From the NCBI GenBank assembly GCA_964058845.1, contig CAXKVR010000026.1:124001-188000 (forward strand): a stretch of 64,000 nt of DNA, given 5' to 3'. The position numbers and the translations under genes were made by a program. Origin of the DNA: Carex sylvatica. Its lineage: Eukaryota > Streptophyta > Magnoliopsida > Poales > Cyperaceae. The notes under the pieces are model-generated. The model had not been told where the DNA came from, did no database searches, and saw only the letters and a program-made list of their open reading frames with translations. Each line of letters begins with the position of its first letter. Within the stretch, counting starts at the first letter, position 1. This document shows positions 56,166 through 64,000 of the stretch, piece after piece.

Positions 56166-57278
56166 TTGGACTGGCCCATAATTCATCAATGCGAATTCGT
56201 GAAAGGTGATGATTTCATCCTTCTCACCGCTGGGAATGGGATTAGCCCGGATTTCTGGCGCATTAACCACCCCGCCTACGAGATGGACACCAAAGAATTC
56301 CTCTCCTCTCTCGAGCTCAAGTTAGACAACCAGGATGTCTTCTTTATCAAATTCCGGCTCTGCAATCGCACCCATCGCGTCCCTCTCTCTTCTCTACGCG
56401 AGTGGTTCGGTTTCTATCTTCACCCCACTACCGACACTCTTAGTTTCTGCGAGGGGTGGGATCGCGATACTTTCTGGGGCATGATCACCGGCTGCCCTCG
56501 CTCAGCCAATGCCTCCTATCGGGCCCGCTATATCCCTCACCCTGTTCTTCGTATCATCCAGCGCGCCCTTGCTTCTACCATCTTCGCGCGCGGTGAGACT
56601 CAGAACCACGCCTACACCATCGACCTCATGCTCATGGACAACATGCTCCGTGCCGACAATGAGTATCCCGATTTGGCCCTTCTCATGGTCCAACACTGGC
56701 TTGGGCAGCAAGCCAACAACAAACCGGGTGGCAAGATAAAAATTGGAGCATACGTAGAGGTCATCAAGCGACACCTTGGTTTGGGGGAGTATCCCGGTCG
56801 CGGCGCATGTCCTGGCCCCTCTCGTATGGACCCTGAGAGCTTCCGCCATGCCCTCTTCATTAATATCTCCCGCGGACTCGCCGGTCATTCTGACTACTAC
56901 GACTGGCGCTTTGTCGACGGCACTTCACGCCGCCTCCCATTTGGCCCGTCCGTCTCCGTGGTGGATCCCTCCACCTGGTTGGTCTCTGCCACCCCACACT
57001 TTGACATTCCCAGTTCCTCTTCTCAGCCACCCACCTCCCCCTCTGCACGCCCGTACCCATCTGACCCCACTCTTAGGGATGTCTACTCCCTCATGAACGA
57101 CATCCGGGACACGCAGCTGCAGCAGGGCCATCACATCGCCGCCATCCAGCAGCAGACGGCCACTCACACCACTCGACTGGATGAGATTAGTGGGTTCATG
57201 GCTGACTATGCCGAGCGCCTTGGTGACATTGAGGACCAGTTTTGCGACTGGCGCTTCGACCCCTCCACGGACTGCTGA
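56166..57278 (+). CDS. Third ORF of the Athila unit (ATHILA ORF-1-like), N-terminally truncated
   Basis: An open frame of about 370 codons without internal stops. It has no ATG at its start: the frame is open from 56139 and the first Met is about 40 residues in, so the N-terminus has probably been lost at the truncation point. The order is a globular region (FFIKFRLCNRTHRVPLSSLREWFGF, a phrase type seen in plant Athila ORF-1 proteins), a Pro/Ser-rich linker (SSSSQPPTSPSARPYPS), and a Gln-rich heptad-like tail (LQQGHHIAAIQQQTATH). No signal peptide or membrane helix is visible. Its position makes it 'env-like', but nothing shows an envelope function. Codon use is much more GC-rich than its surroundings. 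Function unknown. Confidence 0.65.
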   Translation: MDWPIIHQCEFVKGDDFILLTAGNGISPDFWRINHPAYEMDTKEFLSSLELKLDNQDVFFIKFRLCNRTHRVPLSSLREWFGFYLHPTTDTLSFCEGWDRDTFWGMITGCPRSANASYRARYIPHPVLRIIQRALASTIFARGETQNHAYTIDLMLMDNMLRADNEYPDLALLMVQHWLGQQANNKPGGKIKIGAYVEVIKRHLGLGEYPGRGACPGPSRMDPESFRHALFINISRGLAGHSDYYDWRFVDGTSRRLPFGPSVSVVDPSTWLVSATPHFDIPSSSSQPPTSPSARPYPSDPTLRDVYSLMNDIRDTQLQQGHHIAAIQQQTATHTTRLDEISGFMADYAERLGDIEDQFCDWRFDPSTDC

Positions 57279-58223
57279 TCAGGTTACTCCCTACCCTAGC
57301 TTATTTATTTTCACATTACATGTCCTGAAGCATTGGGGGCAATGCTCGGACTAAGCTTGGGGGGGTGATTAGTTGTTTTCTTTATTTTGCATTTAGTTTG
57401 TTTTTGTGTTTGCATGTTTTGAGGATTAAATCTGTGTGAATTGTGAGAATTAGGGTTCAATTTGAGAAATTTTGGTTGTGAAATGGTTGAATTAGGGAAA
57501 TTGGAAATAACCACACGTTTGGTTGAAAGAACTGTATACGATAGTCTGTTTTGGGACTTTGTAGAATTGAATTGAATTGTGCCAAGAAAGCATTTGAAAC
57601 TGGAATATGCCTTGTAAAAATAGAAAAAATGGGATTTCAAAACAATAGAAAGATTTGGATATCCATTGGTATGAATGAATATCATTGGATGTGTGTATTC
57701 ATGATGTATACGAGGATAAAAGATAAAAAAAAAATTCTTGAAAAGAATGAAAAGATGGAGAATATAAGAGTACTGGCAATAAGTCATGATTTGGCGCCTT
57801 TGAGCTCGTCTCCCATACAGACCGTACCCAGATCCATACGGACCGTACACCTAAAAAAAAATGGTGCCTTTACATACATCAACACACGAAGTCCGTGACC
57901 TTTCTGACCTAAGCTTGTTCCAAGCTTGGGGGAATTCAAAGAAAAACAAATCACCACAAATGAGGGCATAAATTCGGTGAAAGAATGAACTATTGATGCG
58001 TTTGATTTCTTAGTTCTTACAAATAGCAATTCATTCTTGAATTTAGGGTTTGATCGATTGAATTGTGGGGTGAATTAAAGTTGACCAAAGGAAACCAAGT
58101 TACTATCCAAAATGACTCTAATGGATTTCTAATGAACGCAAGATCATGCACATTTTTCCTCTTAGTAGATTAACTTGCATTTAGGTAAGTCCAACAACCT
58201 AAACCACACCTGAGTTAGAATTT

Positions 58224-58241
58224 TTGCTTGAGGACAAGCAA
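58224..58241 (+). promoter_or_regulatory. Hairpin just upstream of the Athila polypurine tract
   Basis: TTGCTTGAGGACAAGCAA is a 7-bp stem with a 4-base loop. This phrase is characteristic of the 3' non-coding end of Athila/Tat-type elements, a few bases before the polypurine tract. Confidence 0.8.
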
Positions 58242-58247
58242 AGTTCA

Positions 58248-58261
58248 AGCTTGGGGGAATT
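58248..58261 (+). promoter_or_regulatory. Polypurine tract of the Athila element
   Basis: AGCTTGGGGGAATT is followed directly by the LTR start TGATATC. Two more AAGCTTGGGGG copies upstream (57352 and 57923) may be older or auxiliary tracts. Confidence 0.8.
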
Positions 58262-59728
58262 TGATATCTCCATATTATATCTAATTTATGGCCCTAATCT
58301 ACAATGAAACCTGTGCTTTAAAGCCTATGAATGTGGACTTTTTACTTATATTTCGATGAAATGTGGTACTGCTATGCTTTGTTTGATATTTTGAAGGAAA
58401 AAGGGCGAAAAACTGGTTCTGACTACTTTTCATACGGCCCGTATGATATTCTGTGCGGGCCGTACAAGAACTGCCCAACCACACAGAAGGATCCACAACA
58501 GAGGCACAAAGTCTCCAAGTCAAAGCCCAGGCATACGGTCTGTACGGGATCTCGTACGGGCCGTACAACGCTGATTCGGAAAATCCAGCTGGAATCTGAA
58601 TTGAGCACGATTTGAGGAGCCGAAAAGGAAACCCCTCCAGGCGTGATCTGGGGCATTAAAGGAGATATTCCACAGCAGGAAAGGGGATTAATAGCAAATC
58701 AATCAATAACTTTCTATCATTCATTCGATCATTGATTCTTGCTAGGTCTTGGACAAGGGGAAAAGAAGAAGAGAAGGGAAGAACGCTAGTTTTCCACGGA
58801 TCTTCAGATTTTCCACTGTTTTATCATGAACTCTTTTATTTCTTGTTATTTGTGTTATCTTGTGAACATGAGTAGCTAATTTACTTTGTTTCTAGGGGTA
58901 AGATGTAGTTTCTAGTTTTGTTTTGCTTGTATGCTACTTGGATTTTGTGTTGAACGCTTTGTTTTTACTTTGCTATGTAGTATTTTTATTGCTCTATTTG
59001 TGCTTGCTTGAATCTGATTAGTCATCCCGTTAGATGAATGCGCACATCTAAGTGTTAGGAGCCAAGTCTATGAAATTCATTCCAACCGAATAAAGTATAT
59101 GAAGTAGGGTGAAACCAAGGAGTACCCGAAAGGCGAAACTTTCCTCGAGGCGAAAGTCCTTGGATACTTTTAGTAAACTAACAAGTAACTTAGATAAATT
59201 AGGTCAAAATGCGAAAGTTGAGGTCTAACGCATCTAAGAGGGAAGTACTTGAGTCCGGTAATCGGGTATTAGGCCAAAATGCGAAAGTTGAGGTTAGGTA
59301 TCTAGATCTGGTCAAAAGAAACCCTAAAGACAGTATCAACAAAGAAAACAGTAGCTGCAGCATTAACTCGAGGTTCCATACGGACCGTACGGGAATCTGT
59401 ACGGGCCGTATGCCTTGAGACTGAACAGAAATGAAATCTGAACCCTGGAAACTCCTTTTTATCAATTGGAAACAACTTTAATTACCTTTTATTGTCTTTT
59501 AATCAGTAGAATTGTTAGGACTAAAACCAAACCAATTTCTCTCACTTCTAGAATCTTAAGTGATTTTAGGATAAGTCTAGTGTTTTTATTCCGTCCCTGT
59601 GGATCGATACCTGAGCATACTCAACGACAGGATAGTACACTTGCTATCTGAATTGACAGAGTATAACAAAGGTTTAAAAAAGTATAGCTTGCTATACTGA
59701 AACTTTTTGGCATATTCTCGCCCGATCA
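58262..59728 (+). repeat. Athila-type LTR (1467 bp), shared by two units
   Basis: Begins TGATATC after the polypurine tract and ends CCCGATCA six bases before the primer-binding site, giving TGAT/ATCA ends. It contains three pairs of CCGTAC palindromes (58431-58465, 58532-58566, 59377-59412) and a duplicated phrase (GGTCAAAATGCGAAAGTTGA at 59200, with a near copy at 59272). It acts as the 3' LTR of the unit to its left and the 5' LTR of the unit to its right. Confidence 0.85.
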
Positions 59729-59734
59729 AGTTTT

Positions 59735-59752
59735 TGGCGCCGTTGCCGGGGA
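59735..59752 (+). promoter_or_regulatory. Primer-binding site of the Athila element
   Basis: TGGCGCCGTTGCCGGGGA is the standard 18-base Asp-tRNA-type primer site of Athila/Tat gypsy elements. Confidence 0.93.
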
Positions 59753-59993
59753 ACGGCGATAAGAATTATATACTTTTTCTTATTTTTGCTTTATTCTAGA
59801 TTTTAATTTTAATTTTTCGTATTCCATCTTTGCAGGAACATACTGGAAGAGTCACTGCCCAAGAACCACTACCATCTCAGAAGTAAGGGGCAAACTTCCA
59901 ACGCATTTGTTCCAGCGCCACCACATCTGTCACCTCTCCGTATGGCCCGTAAAAACAGACAACAGAGACCAGACAAATCCAGAACCAAGCGAA

Positions 59994-61055
59994 ATGAACA
60001 ACCTCGGAGCTGAACGAGATCCACTCAACGATGATACTGGACAAGGTCCACCCAACGAGGATCAATACTCTGATGAAGAAGGAGCGGACCAAGCGCCAAG
60101 GACATTGCGAGAGTTCAATGTCCCGCGAGCTGGAGATGTTAGAGGAGCAATTCGATTGCCAAGGATTGTCGGCAACCAACCCAACTTCAATCCGGGCGTT
60201 GTCAACATCGTGCAGCAAAACACATTCCATGGCATGGATCATGAGGATCCGCATGCCCATGTTCAAACCTTCCTCGAATGCTGCGCCACCATTAAAATTA
60301 ATGGCGCAACAGCTGATTATATTAGACTTGCTTTATTTCCTTTCACTCTTAGGGATAAAGCCAAGAAATGGTTAGGGTCATTACCAAGGGATTCAATAAC
60401 CACTTGGAGGGAATTGTCCAAACTATTTTTGACCAGATTTTTCCCCCATAAAAGAACTGCCAAAGTTAGGACCCAACTAACCAGTTTCAGACAAAGGTCT
60501 GATGAACCACTGAATGAGGCCTGGGAAAGGTTTAGGGAATTGCAATACTCTTGCCCACATCACGGTATTCCCGAATGGTTACTTATTCAATCTTTTTATG
60601 CTGGTTTAACTGATACCACTCGTACTTCTGTTGATGCAGTTGCAGGTGGAGCTCTCATGGATCGAGACGCTACAGAGGCAATAAACTTAATCGACAATAT
60701 GGCGACTAACCAACAGTGGTCCGGCCGAGAAGGCAATCGAGCAACTGGAGGAGGTAGACTTGAGGTCGATCAGATCACGGCTCTCACCGCCAAGTTAGAC
60801 GCCATGCAGAAGGCTTTTGACAAGATGAGTGTCAAAGCACTTGGTAATCAGCAACCACAGCCTTGTGTTATGTGTGGAGACGAGGACCACGAGTATGAGC
60901 ATTGCCCGCTTGCGCAAAGGGATGAAGGGCCCGAGCAAGTTAACTCTCTCAACAGTGAACCATCCTACTTCCCAAAACCTCCTTTCAGCCGAACCTATTC
61001 CAAGGACCCGATTGAACAACAGAATTGGAGGTGGAAGCAAAACAATCCCACATAA
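59994..61055 (+). pseudogene. Athila gag
   Basis: ATG at 59994 (MNNLGAERDPL) is the first in-frame Met; the frame is open further upstream without one. The retrotransposon gag domain spans roughly 60200-60700 (FTLRDKAKKWLGSLP, LSKLFLTRFFPHKRT, ERFRELQYSCPHHGIPEWL). A complete CX2CX4HX4C zinc knuckle (CVMCGDEDHEYEHC) is at 60864-60905. The frame is stopped by TAA at 61053, inside what should continue into an Asn-rich linker (FNNNPSGSNNNN in the same frame), so the stop is a mutation rather than the natural end. Gag would form the particle and bind element RNA. Confidence 0.85.
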
Positions 61056-62603
61056 TTCAACAACAACCCTTCCGGCAGCAACAATAATAACAACCGCAAC
61101 TTCTACAACAATGCTGCATTCAATAACTCAAACAACCGAGCACCGTATTCTGGACCATCTAAACCCTATGTTGCCCCTGCAGTAGAAAACTTCATGCATA
61201 AACAAGGGAAGATGAATCAAATGCTTTTCGAACAGATGCAAACGATCAGTGCTCAATTGGCAAGTTTGGCCCAAAACAAACCTCAAAGTGGGAGCCAAAC
61301 CGCACCACCACAACCTGGGATGCTACCAAGCCAACCAGAGATTAACCCCAGGGGAGAGGCCAAAGCAGTAACATTGCGAAGTGGGACACAGTACCAAGGA
61401 CCAGCCATACCTGTCGAGCCAGAAGCCGACCATACGGTCCGTACGAATCCCATACGGCCCGTACCGACACCCCCTGTGATTTCCGAGCAGTCAGAACCTG
61501 AACCAACTGAAGTTGTGACTGAGACGACAGACCATACGGTCCGTACAAATTCCGTACGGCCCGTACCGAATGAATCTGACAGACAGAAAAAGAAGGTGAC
61601 CGAGAAACCACCGCCCTACCGGCCACCAGTACCATTTCCACAGAGATTAGCCGAAACCCGACTCAATGAACAGTTCTCAAACTTTCTTGGAGTTCTAAAG
61701 CAATTGCACATTACCATCCCATTCACCGAGGCTTTGACCCAAATGCCAACCTATGCTAAGTTTCTCAAAGATATCCTATCCAATAAACGAAGCTTGGGGG
61801 GGCATGAGACGGTGAAATTGACTGAGCAGTGCAGTGCTATCCTGAGAAATGAACTTCCACCGAAATTGGGAGATCTGGGTAAATTTTCCATTCCATGCAC
61901 GATTGGCAAGGCCACCATCCGACGAGCTTTATGTGATTTGGGGGCTAGTGTGAGTCTCATGCCGTGAACTATCTTCGAACGAATGGGTGTAGGTGAGCTT
62001 AGACCTACACGAATGACTTTACAACTTGCGGATTCTTCGGTGAGACTACCGCTTGGCATAGTGGAAGATGTACCGGTTCGAGTCTGTAAGTTCTATGTGC
62101 CCGGTGATTTTGTTGTGATGGAAATGGAGGAAGACAAGGAGGTCCCTATCATTCTATGACGGCCATTTTTGAGAACAGCCGGAGCGCTGATTGATGTGAA
62201 AAATGGGACTTTAACCTTGAACATTGGAGATGAGAAAGTTCACTTCCAAATCGACCGAGCAATGAAGTATCCCGCTCAACCCGAATCATGTTTTATGGTC
62301 GATGTGATTGATGAATTAGTTGATGAGAAGTTAATGGAGCAAATCAACAACTCGCTAAGGTATCACTTTGATTTTTTATCTGATTTGCAAGCTGAAACAG
62401 GCGAGATTGAGACGATTTGCGCGACAGACATGACATCTGTCTGTCTGGAAGACTTTCCGTACGGGCCGTACACAGATCATACGGACCGTACACCAGACGA
62501 ATTTCAAACAGAGAAGCTGGAGATTGAGAAGGAACCAAAAGGCCAGTCTGAAGCTGAGGCATACGGTCCGCACAAAATCCATACGGCCCGTACAACAAGC
62601 TAG
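61056..62603 (+). pseudogene. Athila gag-pol linker and protease
   Basis: Same frame as gag. It covers an Asn/Gln-rich linker, a region with two HTVRTN...RPVP phrases encoded by the CCGTAC palindrome pairs, and the protease. The active site reads CDLGASVSLMP (Asp codon at 61935); Leu after the Asp is usual for Athila. TGA stops at 61965 and 62157 break the domain, and the conserved RPFLRTAGALID follows the second. Two more palindrome pairs (62458-62491, 62560-62593) encode the stretch before reverse transcriptase. A TAG at 62601 ends the open part. No frameshift is needed to read through the region. Confidence 0.8.
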
Positions 62604-64000
62604 ACAGCACAGACTACTCCCGAATTAAAACCTCTCCCAGCCACTCTCAGGTACGAATTCCTTGACTCAGAAAAGACATATCCTGTCATTGTGAATGCAG
62701 GATTGACCCCTGACCAAACCGCCAAGCTCATGGAGAAGTTGAGAACCCACAAAGGCGCGATTGGGTATTCTATCAAGGACTTGAAGGGGATCGATCCAGC
62801 TACTTGCACACACAGGATCTTGCTAGAAGACGACCACAAGCCTTCAATCGAACACCAAAGACGGCTCAACCCGAATTTAAAAGAGGTAGTAAAGAAAGAA
62901 ATTTTAAAACTTTATGAAGCAGGTATCATCTACCCGATTTCTGACAGCAAATGGGTGAGTCCCGTCCATGTGGTTCCCAAGAAAGGAGGAGCAACAGTGG
63001 TGAAAAATGAGAAAGATGAGATGATTCAAACGCGCGTTGCAACCAATTGGAGGATGTGCATAGACTATCGGAAGCTCAACGCGGCTACACGCAAGGATCA
63101 CTTTCCCTTGCCATTTGTTGATCAGCTCCTTGAGAGGCTTGCTAACCACTCATATTTTTGTTATCTTGATGGTTATTCAGGTTTCTTTTAGATTCCCATT
63201 CACCCGCAGGATCAAGAGAAGACCACATTCACATGCCCATATGTTACCTATGCATACCGCAGAATGCCCTTTGGTCTTTGCAATGCACCTGCGACTTTTC
63301 AGAGAGCCATGATGGCTATTTTTTCTGACTTTATTGAAAAAGAAGTTGAAATTTTTATGGATGATTTTTTTGTATACGGTACTTCTTTCGATTCTTGTTT
63401 GACTAACTTGTGTAAGATTTTGCAGAGATGTGAAGAAGTGAATTTAGTCCTCAATTGGGAAAAATGTCATTTCATGGTCCAAGAAGGGATTGTCTTGGGA
63501 CATGTTATCACCTCTAAGGGGATCGAGGTTGATAAAGCAAAAATTGAGGTAATCGAGAAACTCGAAATCCCAACAAATGTCAAGGGGGTTCGAAGTTTTC
63601 TTGGACATGCCGGTTTTTATCGCCGTTTCATAAATGACTTCTCAAAAATCGCGAAACCTTTGACCAATTTACTTATCAAAGATTCTGATTTTATTTTCAC
63701 TGATGATTGTGTCAAGTCTTTTTGCAGTTTGAAGGAAGCTCTTATCTCTGCACCTATCTTACAACCGCCAGATTGGTCATTACCATTTGAGTTGATGTGC
63801 GATGCAAGCGACTATGCAGTCGGAGCAGTTTTGGGGCAACGGAAAGACAAAAAGCCGTGTGTCATTTACTATGCTAGCAAGGTGCTAGATCCGGCCCAAA
63901 TGAACTACACCACAACCGAAAAGGAGCTCCTCGCCATTGTTTTTGCTCTCGACAAATTCAGATCATATTTGGTGGGCTCAAGATAGTGGTCTACACAGAT
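62604..64000 (+). pseudogene. Athila reverse transcriptase and start of RNase H (partial)
   Basis: Still in the gag frame. Landmarks are KEILKLYEAGIIYP, WVSPVHVVPKKGG, NWRMCIDYRKLNAATRKDHF, YLDGYSGFF then a TAG at 63189, RMPFGLCNAPATFQ, the catalytic box FMDD (63354-63365), NWEKCHFM..GIVLGH, GFYRRFINDFSK, and the RNase H start CDASDYAVGAVLGQ with YTTTEKELLA. A one-base loss near 63980 shifts the frame just before the window ends. The enzyme would copy element RNA to DNA; it is inactive here. Confidence 0.88.

Larger units (their letters stand above)
56139..58261 (+). mobile_element. 5'-truncated Athila-type gypsy unit (third ORF and 3' non-coding end)
   Basis: Holds the ORF that lies after pol in Athila elements, then about 980 bp of non-coding DNA with three copies of AAGCTTGGGGG (57352, 57923, 58248). 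The last directly precedes the LTR. GC content jumps at about 56165, which marks the truncation point against AT-rich flank. Gag and pol of this unit are absent. Confidence 0.75.
57814..62593. repeat. Paired CCGTAC palindromes dispersed through the Athila units
   Basis: A 14-bp palindrome-like word, CATACGGNCCGTAC or its variant GTACGGGCCGTAC, occurs in pairs at 57814/57835, 58431/58453, 58532/58554, 59377/59399, 61431/61451, 61533/61553, 62458/62478 and 62560/62580, with a single half-site at 59938. The start-to-start distance within a pair is 20 bp in the coding copies and 21-22 bp in the non-coding copies. Confidence 0.9.
59729..64000 (+). mobile_element. Second Athila-type unit: leader, gag and pol, cut by the window end
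   Basis: After the primer site comes a leader of about 240 bp, then gag, protease, reverse transcriptase and RNase H in one reading frame from 59994 to about 63980. Integrase, third ORF and 3' LTR would lie beyond the window. Protease followed by reverse transcriptase and RNase H, with no integrase before them, fits gypsy order. Confidence 0.9.

Noticed and set aside
57311..58656. Minus-strand frames rich in YGPYG and RTVRM
   Set aside because: These are the reverse reading of the CCGTAC palindrome pairs in Athila non-coding and LTR DNA.

Overview
The window is AT-rich nuclear DNA from a flowering plant, most likely a eudicot. The evidence is an intron-containing plasma-membrane aquaporin gene of the PIP1 class, LINE (L1-type) reverse-transcriptase relics, a Ty1/copia element of the SIRE type, a Ty3/gypsy element of the Athila type, and a dense layer of small inverted-repeat transposons. 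The species cannot be told from the sequence.

Layout. 1-17.9 kb has no recognisable intact gene. It holds non-autonomous DNA transposons, several with target-site duplications (TSDs) I could read: 1245-2345 and 7733-8054 with 9-bp TSDs, and 3806-4390 with an 8-bp TSD. It also holds a tRNA-like SINE, two decayed LINE fragments on the minus strand and short tandem duplications. 18.19-20.34 kb (minus strand) is the only confident host gene, a four-exon PIP1 aquaporin of 288 residues with a TATA box. 20.5-26.6 kb holds a degenerate minisatellite, foldback elements sitting in TA/CT microsatellites, and a third LINE fragment.

26.6-36.9 kb (minus strand) is a decayed SIRE-type copia element. It has a 1433-bp 5' LTR, a Met-tRNA-type primer site, gag, protease, integrase, reverse transcriptase and RNase H, then a third ORF and a G-rich polypurine tract. 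The 3' LTR is gone apart from its first 14 bases. 36.9-56.1 kb is a repeat landscape: chained hairpin MITEs between TA repeats, at least six elements with 9-bp TSDs across the window, a near-perfect 0.68-kb palindrome, and a segment present in three diverged direct copies (43.8, 48.1 and 55.5 kb).

56.1-64.0 kb (plus strand) is Athila-type gypsy sequence. The 3' end of one copy (third ORF, polypurine tract) runs into an LTR (58262-59728), which is followed at once by the primer site, gag, protease, reverse transcriptase and RNase H of a second copy cut off by the window end. One LTR is therefore shared by two units.

Most notable signals: (1) a 14-bp palindrome around CCGTAC, in pairs 20-22 bp apart, at eight places through the Athila LTR, non-coding and coding DNA; (2) a predicted stem that would enclose the polypurine tract/LTR junction of the SIRE element; (3) arrays of AACGTT half-sites in the SIRE LTR and again between its pol and third ORF; (4) a hairpin MITE family with one shared core and different outer ends.
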